This document shows positions 11,522-21,888 of a stretch of DNA of 64,000 nt, piece after piece. Below the pieces are notes generated by a model. It saw nothing but the letters and a program-made list of their open reading frames with translations. It was not told the DNA's origin and searched no databases. Position 1 is the first letter of the stretch. The number at the start of each line of letters is the position of its first letter. This DNA comes from Fusarium oxysporum f. sp. lycopersici 4287 (Eukaryota > Ascomycota > Sordariomycetes > Hypocreales > Nectriaceae). The translations under genes were made by a program, and so were the position numbers. The DNA is taken from NCBI RefSeq assembly GCF_000149955.1, contig NC_030992.1, forward strand, positions 3,674,850 through 3,738,849. Reading direction: 5' to 3'.

Positions 11522-12182
11522 ATGAAGTTCTCAGCTTTCTTTGTTATCGCCTCTGCTGCGTTTGCTGTCGCCGCCCCCGGTGTTGCCACTTTCTCTCAAG
11601 AGCGCGCTGCTCTCAACGAGAGTGCCCCCAGCCGCGACCGTGAGGAGGGCCGTGCTGATCTGCGAGAGCCTGAACGAGAGGAGGGCCGTGAAGGTGAGCG
11701 CGAGGATGACCGAGAGGACCGTGCTGGCCGTGGTCGCCAGGATGGTCGTCTCAACCGTGGCGGCCTTGCCTTTAGCCAGGTTGACCTCAACTACCTTCTC
11801 CGGGTCAACCAGCTCAACCTTGGCAAGCTCCAGGTCCTCAGCCAGCGAAACAACTTCAACGTCGTCGTCTTCCAAGATCTCTTCGCCTCTCGGGACTTCA
11901 GCCTCCAATCTCTTCTCCAGCTCCAGCAACTCTCCACCATGCTTGCTATCGCCGAGACTGGTATCTTTGACCAGTTTGAGCTATCTCGATTGGACCTTGG
12001 CAACCTGAACCTTGGACTCATCAACGGCATTGCTGGCCTTAACCTGGCCCAGTTCATTGATGCTGCTCTGAAGCCCCAGATCACTATTATCTCTAAAGAG
12101 GGTAAGTGAACAAATCGAATTAATAGTTTTATCAAGTGCTAACTTTTCAATAGTCAACAACAACATCATCATTGCCAAGTAA
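11522..12182 (+). CDS. Secreted protein with Arg/Glu-rich charged tract
   Basis: Two exons, 11522-12101 and 12154-12182, give 202 residues. The intron has GTAAGT, a TGCTAAC branch site and TAG. The start at 11522 opens a textbook signal peptide (MKFSAFFVIASAAFAVAA). Residues about 36-80 are a repetitive, strongly charged tract built from REEGR, REPEREE and EREDDRED-type units, followed by RGRQDGRLNRGG. The C-terminal half is different: Leu/Asn/Gln-rich with repeating LNLG-like steps, ending in VNNNIIIAK. There are no cysteines in the mature part, so it is not a typical disulphide-rich effector. I do not recognise a characterised family. The gene is intact although several neighbours are broken. 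A cell-wall or extracellular matrix role is only a guess. Confidence 0.82.
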
Positions 12183-12479
12183 GGATGCGGGGAGTCAACT
12201 TGATGAGGGGGCAGGTACTCCTGAGTACGGGGAGGCTTCGGGTCAAGCCATACCCTTCATGTGTAATGAACTATCATCTTCAGGAACGGATCAGGACTGG
12301 ACTCGCTTTCTCATGGTCACTGGATGGCTTGAAGGCGAGGGTTACTATGTAATGAATGAATCTAATATTTCAATGATTTCAAGTTGCCTATGATATATCG
12401 TGAGACCTTACATCACTAGGGTGATCAGTAAACCTTTTATGCTACACATCTCCTTTCCAATTCATCTGAACCAGTTGTA

Positions 12480-13671
12480 CTACTCGAATGGTGGTGTAGC
12501 TCTCCTTCCATTCAACTCCTCGGAGGAACTATGCGTCTCCCAGCTTGGTTCACTTCCTTGTTCCGCCCTTTGTTGAACATTGCCTAAAGGGATCTCTGAG
12601 ACGGATGCGTTGTGCTTCGGATCGGTCCCACTACCGCTCTTTATGTATCCGACAGCACTTCGCATAGGATGCTTGTCCTTGATAAGTCGGAGGAGTGGCC
12701 TCAGAGTTGGGACACTTGTTGCCATGATGACAATGTTCTGCTCAATTCTTCTTCACATCAGCTCGAGTCATATTTAGACGCGGAGAATATACTTACATGC
12801 CCCAGATGATCAAAGTTACAACGTTACACACTAGAGTGGTCAATTTGACCCCCAAAATAGAGTAACACTGTGCACCTACAAGGGTCTGTTCTGTCGTTGA
12901 ATGTATCCAATTATGTAGCTTTGATGATGGTGAAATCGCAGAGAGAAATGTCAGTCCCAACATGAAAGTGATCTCCAATTTCTCCTGCACCTTGAGTTGC
13001 AGCTTCCAGAAAGCGTGTATAGGGACAATCGCAAGGACGAGGTCGGTAAAGACAGTGAAGCCGCTGACGACATAGGACGTGTAGTTGAAGACATGCGGAC
13101 TCCAGCATTCTCCTTGCGCTGACTGATCCCACAGCATCTTGGTCGGTCGACACTGAACGAAGATGATGATTACTGATGCTAGAGCCAGCATGGTCTGGAT
13201 GGCAACGACAACGCGGAGGAATCGATGGGGGATGGTTTTCGTTTTGCCGACGAGTCGTTCGATTAGGATTAGAATGGCTGCGTTGGGAAGACTGTAGGCC
13301 ATGATATTAAAGGCTAGACATATATGAGCAATAATGCTGGTAACTGGGAAGTATTGCACTTACGATAGCCGACCACCTGAAGGATCTTTGTCTTGACCAT
13401 CCTCTGAGTTCCTCCAGGTTCTGAAGCAACGGCCGCTTGGGGGACGCCCCAAGCCAAGATCCGCTGAGGTTTGCACCAGAGAAGACGCAACAATGCTGCC
13501 AACCAAAGAGAAGACAATCATCAAATCGTCCCAGCCTGGTCTGCGAAATATACAGACTGTTGTAAAGAGCTTGGTCATGACGGTGATGATGGCCATTCCA
13601 GTGAATATCCATGCTATCAGGCAGAGTTTTGTCTGTTTCGAATCGGTAGGAACATGACCCGAATCCATCAA
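12480..13671 (-). pseudogene. PTH11/SAT4-type rhodopsin-domain protein, disrupted
   Basis: The family is the fungal seven-helix 'rhodopsin domain' group. Exons on the minus strand: 13671-13362, 13313-12880, 12830-12797 and 12747-12480, all with GT-AG introns. Recognisable parts are WIFTGMAIITVMTKLF, RPGWDDLMIVFSLVGS, ADLGLGR, RMVKTKILQVVGY, FNIMAYSLPNAAILILIERL, VVAIQTMLALASVIIIFVQCRP, the family-typical LSAI-TIIKAT, NDRTDP and WGIIEQNIVIMATSVPTLRPLL. Three lesions break it: one extra base in a C5 run (13439-13443), one missing base near 12929-12938, and a TAA at 12911-12913 where the family has Tyr after KAT. The nonsense codon lies in the same frame as the flanking family motifs, so an indel error alone cannot explain it. 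It is therefore most likely a real pseudogene. Confidence 0.72.
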
Positions 13672-14524
13672 AAGGGCGACAAAACTATGAATCGCATATA
13701 GTCACTAGTATTAGATGAGGGACAAACATATTTAATCGAAAAGCAATTGCTAATGTAGTCTTAACACCCAATTTTGGGGTTTCTTTCCACGGATATTTTG
13801 TTACTCCTTTTATGACCTGACCTTGCAAAAAGGCCTGTAATTGTCAAACCAACAGTCCAACAAAAGGAAATCCAAGTATGAAGAGATATAATGCACCAAC
13901 AGACAAACACGTTGAAGGTTGTTGGTTGCAAAGAAATCCCCTGCAGTTGGAGATATCGTTCCGGATAATGTCGAGTTGATCCACTGGGAACAATACATTG
14001 TGTTGGCTCTAACAGCCAACAACATGCGCATATTAGTCACCGGAGGGATCGTTTATGCAAGTTCTAGGTGAGATCATGCATCTCAAATTAACTGGACCGA
14101 GTAAGTATGACTCAAAAAATTGATTTCGATCCATATTTCTTGATTCAATCGAGTGAGTTTGGGGCACCTAGATGTTGTTTGTTGGTTCTTGGCTGCACCA
14201 ACAGCCAAGAACATTAGAGATCTGGTGCCATCACTGCATTTCTCGGCTTACACTCTGTCAGTTAGAAACAGTCTTCGAACCTGGAGCATTTCAGATTACA
14301 TTTGAAGCCTTTCAGCGCCAGACAAAGCGGTGCCATGGCGTGGTTTTGGGACAAACACTGCTCTTCTGCAGTTGAACAAACAGGGGTTAAGCATGTTGGT
14401 TCCAGGATACATATCACATTCCACAGACTTCTCTGCCACAACTGGTTTATAGTTCCACTTTTTATCTCCTCTAATAGCAGGTCATATGCAAACGTACCGT
14501 GAGTCTGTAGCTTGCCAAGGCGGC
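13672..14524. other. Intergenic with two hairpins
   Basis: No gene is supported. Two strong inverted repeats are present. At about 14000-14020, TGTTGGCT and AGCCAACA flank a 5-base loop. At about 14181-14208, GTTCTTGGCT and AGCCAAGAAC flank an 8-base loop. Both share the core TTGGCT/AGCCAA, so they may be related elements or paired binding sites. Some of the stretch is AT-rich. Confidence 0.5.
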
Positions 14525-14656
14525 GCAAGAAAACTTGGGACCTGTATCCTAAGTGATAAAAAGAATTAGGTAAATTTAGTGTAATTTAGTAAATATTTAG
14601 TGGACCTTGGATTAGATATTTTTGGCACCTTGATTTCATGTCAGAAGTTTTCTTGC
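14525..14656 (+). mobile_element. MITE-like element, copy A
   Basis: A 132-bp non-coding element starts GCAAGAAAACTT and ends with the exact reverse complement AAGTTTTCTTGC. A second copy in reverse orientation lies at 44906-45027. The copies share, in order, GGACCT, CTAAGTGATAAAAA, TAGGTAAA, TTTAG, GCACC, TGATT and GTCAGAAG. Terminal inverted repeats, small size, no ORF and a dispersed second copy fit a miniature inverted-repeat transposable element. I do not see a convincing target-site duplication. It sits about 130 bp upstream of the O-methyltransferase start, so it could affect that promoter. It is not one of the Fusarium mimp elements as I remember their ends. Confidence 0.75.
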
Positions 14657-14783
14657 TCCCCGGGGCTTGCAGACGAAGCGTAGGGATAGAGACCCCGAGT
14701 GATTAAAAAGATCCTTGGATCGCCCATCCAACAAGGTTAACCCCCCCAAGGTCACTCTGTTCTCCTTTCCCTGCTACCAAAAC

Positions 14784-16038
14784 ATGGAAATGGCACCCTC
14801 GGACATCATCAAACGTATGCAGGATGCAGCTGTCTCATATGACAAACAAGAACTTGGGGCCAGAGAGACTCTGCTCGACCTCAACCGCCAACTTCTCGCC
14901 GAGTTGGAAACTCCAACTGATTTTATACAGCGTATCTGGTTTGCTACTGTAAGAAGCACTTTATCCACTGGTACTATGTTTCTGACTCGTATAGGCTTCT
15001 CTGGGTGGTTGCCTTGAAGTTGCAGCCAACAGGAAAATATTTCAACTTCTGCAAGGAGCGGAGAATGGACTCACTACTCAAGCACTATCTGAGAAGACCG
15101 GCATTGCTGGGCCCTTGCTTGAACGTTTCATGAGACATTTTGTCGCTCACAAAGTTGTCCGTTTCTCCAAGTCTACAGGCTGGCACGCCACAACCCTTTC
15201 CAACACCCTCGCACAGGAGAATTACCAGCATAGCATATCATTCTGTCAACGGGCTGCAGCAAAGTCTTTCTGTCACTTCCCGGATCACTTTAAGCAGGCC
15301 AACTATCAGCATCCCGGTCTAACAGATGGCCCTTACCAATATGCTCATAACTGGTCCTTGCCTTTCTTCGACTGGCTGGCAGCAAATCCCCCTTTTGTCA
15401 ACTTATTTGGATCTTTCATGTCTGTGTATAGAGCTGGAAACACATACTGGTGGACTTTCTACCCTGTTGAAGAACGTCTATCCTCTGGCTTTGACACGAA
15501 TATCAGTGATGTGTTTCTCGTTGACGTTGGAGGTGGCCGTGGCCATGACTTGTTATCTTTCTCAAATAGCATCAAACCACCAGGCCGTTTGATACTCCAG
15601 GATCTTCCAGAAGTCATAGCAGATGTGACCGACAAATCAGTCTTTGAGACTCAGAAACACGATTTCTTCACTCCCCAACCAGTTCAACACGCACGAGCAT
15701 ACTTCTTGCACTCTATTCTCCACGACTGGAGTGTCGAGCATGGAGTGCAGATCCTCAAGAACCTGAAGCCTGCACTGAAACCTGGATATTCCAAAGTTCT
15801 CATCAACGAGATAGTCTTGTCCGAGGAGAACCTTTCCGTGCCTGCTACGAGTATGGATATGATGATGCTGGGGCACATCGGTGAGGCTTGTGAGCGTACT
15901 GAAGAGACTTTCAGAGCGATTGTGGCAGATGCAGGGCTTGAGGTTGTTGATGTTTACTTCAATGCTGCTTCTCCGGAGAGTGTCATTGAAGTCATGCTAC
16001 CTTGTTCCGACAGTGCACTGGAAGAGAGCAAACTGTAA
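14784..16038 (+). CDS. SAM-dependent O-methyltransferase (COMT-like)
   Basis: Two exons, 14784-14948 and 14995-16038, encode 402 residues in continuous frame; the splice joins FAT to ASLGGCLEVAANRKIFQLL. The N-terminal half is the winged-helix dimerisation region usual in plant/fungal O-methyltransferases. The SAM-binding motif I is VFLVDVGGGRGHD, followed by LILQDLPEVI and FFTPQPVQHARAYFLHSILHDW, where the second His of LHDW is at the usual catalytic-base position. The length is normal for fungal methyltransferases of secondary metabolism. The substrate cannot be told from sequence, and no polyketide or peptide synthase lies nearby. The ATG at 14784 was chosen over an upstream in-frame start at 14715 because it begins the conserved helix MAPSDIIKRMQ. 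It is intact, unlike both neighbours. Confidence 0.88.
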
Positions 16039-16770
16039 GAACTCATATCACGTATCGAGTTTCTTCAGTGTTTCAGTGTCTAAGTTGGTTTGATTTTTGA
16101 CAGCTTCGACAGGATAGAACTGAGATCTAAACCTCTGCCTCACAATTCTTCTTTTCTCAATTTTGATGTCACCAAGAGACATAGGTACAAATCTATGTCA
16201 AAATGTTCCTCAGAAATGGCTTATTAAGTTCTTTGAAATACAGGGTCGGCCAACAAGTAGGGGAAATGAATGTAGAGCATTTGCACAGTTGATGAGCCAA
16301 TGGCAAGATATTCAGGTCGCTGTCAAACAAAGACTACTCGACCTATCATAAGCTCAATGAAGACCTGGAAACACGAAGCATACATAACCAACCTGCCTCG
16401 GGAACCTCGGATAGTCGAATGACTTACGACGCTTTTGTTAATAAGCGCAGTGATAGCATGATCGTTGACTCCGAGTTGTCCGTTAAGCGAAAGATAGAGT
16501 TTCTCAACGGCGTTGAAAAACTATACGGATATACTATCCACCAAGCAGAAAACAGTATTTCGACTAGGGTATCCCAGCATAGCGTCTTTCTAAATGAAAT
16601 TAATATGCTCCCTGGTTTAGAGTTTCTAATAACAGCCGTGCTCTCCGGCAGTTGAGTATTGACTGGGATTTGTTAGCCTATCTCGTATCACAGCTTAGAC
16701 CACCAATTAGAATATATAATGTCTCTACAGCCCCTGAGCTATGGTCGAGGAAACCAGCAATCGATTCAAA
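16039..16770. other. Intergenic, no supportable gene
   Basis: ORF 16419-16655 (+, 78 codons) has no recognisable content. The last 100 bases are presumably the promoter and leader of the hydrolase-like gene. Confidence 0.45.
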
Positions 16771-17645
16771 ATGTTGTTCAAACAATTGCTCGCTTTCGGA
16801 GCTCTCGCCAACGGTCTGGCTACCCGTCAGGAGAAGCCAATCTGGCTGACACTCCCACCCACGCCAGACCTGCCAGCACCTATCACCCACAGAACAACTC
16901 CCATCAACAATGTTTCTCTCTGGATGCAAGAGTACAACAAGAAAGCAGATGCTATCCCTATTGTTATGGATCATGGCGGTCTAGGTTACTCTGCATACTT
17001 TGGATCCGTCATCTCTCGTCTTATCAAAGATGGATACTATGTCATCGCTGTTGATCGTCGCGGCCACGGTCGTTCAACTTTCAACAAGAACGATGTCTTC
17101 ACTTATGAGGGATTTGCTCAAGATACGAATGATCTGCTGAAGAGCCATGGTATTTCCGAGTACAACGTAGTTGGCTGGTAACGATGGTGCCATCACAACT
17201 CTCGCTGCACTCATCGAACCCTGTCATGTCAGAGCCTATCAAGAAAGCCTTTATCTTTGGAGGATCAGCCAACCCCGAGCAGACCAACGCCACATTCTCA
17301 AGCACAGATATCTTCTCAGAGTTTGTCTCTCGCTGCCGTACTGAGTACGGTGAACTGCAGCCTCACGCCAACTTCACCCTCTTCGGCACCAAAGTTGCCA
17401 CTATGGAGGCTACACTTCCCCAGTTCACGGATGGGCAGCTTGGATCTATCGATGGACCGAGGGTTATTATTGTTGGGGCTGAGCATGAGGAGGCTGTGAA
17501 CAGGGATGTACCGGAGAAGTTGCACAAGGCTATCAAAGGTAGTCACATCGAGATTTTGACTGGAGTGAGTCACTTTGCGCCGCTTCAGGATCCTGATCAG
17601 TTCACAAAGGCTGTTGAGGAGTGGTTTGAAGCACCAATCCCTTGA
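16771..17645 (+). pseudogene. Secreted alpha/beta hydrolase, nucleophile site broken
   Basis: Start at 16771 opens a signal peptide (MLFKQLLAFGALANGLA); an in-frame ATG 30 bases upstream is less likely. Recognisable fold elements are VMDHGGLGYSAYFGSVISRL (oxyanion-side strand), YYVIAVDRRGHGRS, and VVGW where the nucleophile elbow W-S-D-G should follow. There the DNA reads TGG-TAAC-GAT-GGT: four bases stand where the Ser codon should be, giving an in-frame TAA at 17179. About 37 bases on, one further base (near 17216) shifts the frame again, after which KKAFIFGGSANPEQTNATF, VIIVGAEHEEAV and the catalytic-His region LTGVSHFAPLQDPDQF follow normally. I tested GTAACG as a donor; no acceptor restores the frame without a stop. 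It is probably a pseudogene that has lost its nucleophile. Confidence 0.7.
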
Positions 17646-18195
17646 TTCTAAAGGTCAGTTACGCTGCAGGAGTAGTTTAGAAACAGAAAACCCGTGTGAG
17701 CAGACTTCTCTCTTCATATATATATATATTCACGATAGTAGCTCCTATTACATAGCAATATGAAAACTGCCTCGTTGTGATCGATCTGTTGGTATTTAGA
17801 TATGCAAATATTGACCAAAGGAGAGCCAAGTCAACTTCCATGTCAGGAAGATGAATCCTTGACTATGTCCTTGACTTTCTCTGACGCTTACGATGATTCT
17901 GCCAACAGAGCTACGATTTAAGGGAGGATCAGACTGGGAACAATCACAAATCTTCAAGGTTGGAGGGAAGTACAAGGCCGTTTTATTTGGGACACCAGAG
18001 ATTGGTTTACCACCGTTTTTCTCTTTCTATTTTCTATTTCCTATATATAGGGACTTTGCTGACTTTACGTAAGACCACGTTTGTCAAGTTAATGTTTCTG
18101 GCAGTTGCGTTACCAAACCAACTTGTGGTTCAGTTTCAGGAGAGAGCTTCAGGTGAATGGCACAATATTGACATACCCAGCAATATCATACTTAC
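17646..18195. other. Intergenic, convergent
   Basis: The stretch holds 3' regions of the hydrolase pseudogene and the small membrane protein gene on the other strand. A short (TA)n run lies at about 17717-17728. No gene is supported. Confidence 0.45.
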
Positions 18196-18639
18196 TCAGA
18201 CAAGGCACCTAACCTCGAAATGCGATGGAGTTAAAAGATTGAACCACATAGCAGGTAGGTTATACCACCCAAATACGACACAGGAAATACCCCAAAAACT
18301 CTCCACAATCATCAATACCTCAGCAAGGAAGAAATACACCACCACGTAGGCAGACCACCCAGCCAGTGATCCGGGAAAGTGGCCGTTTGTAACGACCATA
18401 GTATGGAGAGCGACTGCGAGCTTGGCAAGCCAAAGACCGAGATAAATGTCCCATCGGCGGTTGCGTCTGTGGACATCATACCATGCTCGGATGTTGGCAT
18501 TGTGACGGTGGGCGTTTTCAACATCGTCGTCAGTGCGTTGGAAGTCTTCAGGTTTCTGGAAGATATGCTCTGGGGGCGCTGTGCCGACGATTTCGACAAA
18601 GATAAAGAGAAGAGCCGTGAATTTGATTAAGGAAGTCAT
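18196..18639 (-). CDS. Small membrane protein, hypothetical
   Basis: A 147-codon ORF with a good start context (CACC before the ATG at 18639). Residues 1-21 (MTSLIKFTALLFIFVEIVGTA) form a signal peptide or first helix. A polar stretch PEHIFQKPEDFQRTDDDVENAHRH is followed by a basic segment and hydrophobic helices around LGLWLAKLAVALHTMVV, WSAYVVVYFFLAEVLMIV and FWGISCVVFGWY. I do not recognise the family. The 3' end may be spliced differently from the open frame shown, because the last 20 residues are less regular. It lies between a broken hydrolase gene and MCM2, at the edge of the decayed block, but shows no lesion itself. Confidence 0.5.
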   Translation of the reverse strand: MTSLIKFTALLFIFVEIVGTAPPEHIFQKPEDFQRTDDDVENAHRHNANIRAWYDVHRRNRRWDIYLGLWLAKLAVALHTMVVTNGHFPGSLAGWSAYVVVYFFLAEVLMIVESFWGISCVVFGWYNLPAMWFNLLTPSHFEVRCLV

Positions 18640-19194
18640 GGTGATTGTTGGTAGAAAGTTCGTTTGGAGGATAAAGGTGTTTCTTTGTTGAGCGGAGATT
18701 GCTGAGATGGAATGTCTTGAGGAGAAAAGGCCGAGTCAACAGGAGAGCTGACGCCTATTTATTGCCTGAATTCCCTCTCATCGAGTGAGCACTCCAAGTG
18801 CATAGTAGTGTGAACGAACCGAAGAGCAAGTGTTCTGAGAAGGATATTTTCCGTAGTACTGGCATTGTTCATATGAAGCCTCGTTGTTCTTTCACCATGA
18901 GTACTCTGTGAGTTAGGGAAACGACCAGCTCTGGTCTGAGTTGCGAACACTCGTTGTGCTTCGTGAACTAAGGTCATGATACAGAGACTGCCATGATGAT
19001 AAAAGCAATTCTGCGAACACGGGATGATCCACACGTTGTGATCGTGAATTTCGATCTCATGATACATTAAATCTACATACGAGGTATTCTCAACTCAATC
19101 ATACAAGCCGTCATTGCAAAGCTGATATCCATTCCCAACCTCTTCGCCAAAACACCCGTCCTCATTACAACATCAGACCAACACACTATCCGTT
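18640..19194. other. Intergenic, promoter of small membrane gene and MCM2 3' region
   Basis: Short ORFs only (for example 18759-19067 on -). I see no conserved content. Confidence 0.45.
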
Positions 19195-21888
19195 TTAACC
19201 AACAACAGCAGTCTGCCGTCTCGCTTGGCTGTTACCGCCGGCCTTCTTCTGAGTACCAGGTCGTGCGAGCGTGTACTTGGCGAACGCCCTCGCGAGAGCC
19301 TTCTTGCAACTAACTTTCTGGCTGCCCACGAAGCTGTCCACTGTGACGGCGATGGCGCGGTCGATGTCTTGTGATGAGCAGTATTCTGAGAGGCGCATGC
19401 GGCAGAAAGCTTCGCTGATGCGGATGATGGCTTCAAGATGTCGCACCTGAGTTTTGTTAGTATGAGATGTCGCGGAGTTCATGATGTAGGATCAACTTAC
19501 TGTGATGGGGTAGGCACCAGTGGCAAGAGACTCTCGTCGCATGTCGGCAAAGAGTCGTGCAATCTTGTCCTCATCGACGTGATAGAGCTTCGGTGAGCAG
19601 TGCTCCCGAGCATAGAGGATATACTTCCTTAGTAGCTCTTGAGGGATCTCACCCTCAGCCTTGCGACCACCATTCGTGGCTTGTGTCTCAGCTTGTGTAT
19701 CATGTTCAACCTCCATTGAGTCCTGCTCAGCCTGGCTGAGAGGATGACTTCGGCTATGTGATCCGACGATGAATCGGGCCAGACGCTCATCCTCTTCGGG
19801 TTCAACTGTGTCTCGTACTACACACAGGATATCAAAACGGGACAAGATAGGCTCTGTCAACTCGACATTGGCAGAGAAAGGAGCGGTGGAGTTGTATCGC
19901 CCACCGATGGGATTGGCAGCAGCAATGACACCGCATCGAGCTTGTAGGGTGGTGACAATACCGGCCTTGGAGATAGAGATGGTCTGCTGTTCCATGGCTT
20001 CGTGGATAGATGTTCGATCTTGGTCGTTCATCTTGTCGAACTCGTCAATGAGGCAGGTTCCACGATCAGCCAACACCAGAGCACCACCTTCCAACGTCCA
20101 TTCACTGGTGAGAGGATCTCTTCGGACACTGGCCGTCAAACCGACAGCACTGGCACCTTGACCTGTAGCAAACACAGCTCGGTGGGCTGTCTTCTCGGCA
20201 TACTTGAGGACCTGGGACTTGGCAGTACCAGGATCACCGAGGAGGAGCACATTGATATCACCTCGAAGGTGATGAGCACCCTTGGTTACTTTGGCAACAC
20301 CGCCGAAAAGCGACAGAGCCACGGCGGTCTTGATGTCAGTATGTCCATAGATACTAGGTGCTATTGAGTTGATGATCTTGTCCACGATGTTGGGGTCGCG
20401 AGACAACTTGCGGATTGTGTGCTCATCCTCCTCAGTCATTCGGAAACCAGCCAGCTGGTCATGAGACTTGACAACGTTGTTTGCTTCAAGGATGGTAGCA
20501 AACACAGGGAAGCCATTGCGGTTGTTGAGCTGAGCATCATAGTTGTTGCGGTAGATTCCAGTCACTTCAATCTCCTCGCCGGGCTTCGCCTTGTCAATGA
20601 GATCCCAGAGAAGGATAACCTCGCGCGATCGTGGCAATCGACCGGCAGGTACTGTTCCAGGAGATTCCTGGAGAGTGAGTTTCTGATAGTTTCGGTAGAC
20701 GGTCTTCTCCGAGTTGAGAGTGAAGGGACCTCGCGACTGGCAGCTCTGACAGAATGTGATCTTGACTTCGACATTTGACTCTTGCTGGAAAGGTCCAAGA
20801 GTCACGCCGCACTTGCTACAGTCGAACTTGACGTACTTGAGCTGAGGGAAGACACCCGATCGTCGGGTAACGACACCGCTGACTCGAACAAGACAGTTGA
20901 GATGAGACTGGCGGAGTTGTCGTAGTGTGTAGTGCACAGGCAGATCAAAGATACGAACGTGAATCTCGGCGTGAATGCGCTCGTAATCCGGGTAGTGAAG
21001 CAGAACAACGTCCATGGCAACCTCGTCGAACAACTTGATCATCTCTTGAGGCGCATTGGCCAAGAAGTAAGCCAGAATGGCCTTGCTTTCAGAGAGGTGT
21101 TCGTATGAGACCTCAAGAGACTCGGCGTTGATCTCACCGAGTGTTCGGATTCGGTTGCCGTATACGGATGAGCCAGAGCTATCGGTGTAGGATGTGAGGA
21201 AAGCCTTGAACTCGCGTCTGATGGTTCGCTGAACTGAGGGTTGCGACACCCACTCGGTGAGGTTGGAAGCCTTGACATCAGCAAGTGCTTCCAGCGAGAG
21301 TTCCTCGGCCATGATATCGGTGTCCATGAGGTCGTCGGGATCTTCGTCGTAATGGTGACGGCGACGTCGGGGCTGAGCTGTGAGATCAATATCGCCATCA
21401 TCTTCATCTCCATCGAGGTAAATATTAGGGATTTCCCGTCTGACTGCCTGATCTCTTCGGTTGAGCTGAGCTTCTAGCCGACGTCGGTCGGCGAGGTTCA
21501 TCTCGTCATAATCCCCCTCATCGTCAATGCCAATGCCCTCGTACATGTCATTCTCCCGTTCTTGGTAATCGGCCTCGTAGCCTTCACGGAACAGATCAAC
21601 GTCATCTTCTGCCATTTCGTCGAGCTCGTCGATATCGTCTTGGATCTGGGCCTCTTCCTCGATGTCATCGTCATCCTCAACGCCATGTGCCATGTTGAAC
21701 TCGGCAGGGGGTGAAGAAGGCATAGGGCTTGAGCCGAAGCCTGCTGGTGAAGGGCCATCGCTTCCTCCTGTTCGCGATCGCTTTCTATTCGGACGAGCCG
21801 AAGAAGGGTGTAGCGGGGAACTTCAAGTGGTTGTTAGCTAATTTCTTTCGTTTAAATGGTGTAAACGCCCTGGGGAGACAAACCTCAT
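19195..21888 (-). CDS. MCM2: DNA replication licensing factor MCM2
   Basis: Three exons on the minus strand: 21888-21884 (ATGAG), 21820-19501 and 19446-19195, giving 858 residues. The tiny first exon is supported because splicing restores a basic N-terminus (MSSPLHPSSARPNRKRSR) in frame. MCM2 is a subunit of the MCM2-7 helicase that licenses and unwinds replication origins in the nucleus. Visible features: acidic N-terminal tail; zinc-binding pairs C-x2-C near 336/339 and 359/362; Walker A GDPGTAKSQ near 530; Walker B LIDEFDKM near 593; SRFD arginine-finger motif near 662; and the C-terminal ITVRHLEAIIRISEA. The acidic tail and LADRRRLEAQLNRRD segment separate it from other MCMs. It is divergent to the UBR7-like gene and has MluI cell-cycle boxes upstream. 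Confidence 0.95.

Noticed and set aside
14784..18200. Secondary-metabolite gene cluster around the O-methyltransferase
   Set aside because: No polyketide synthase, peptide synthetase, terpene cyclase or P450 is present in the window, and the neighbouring hydrolase is broken.
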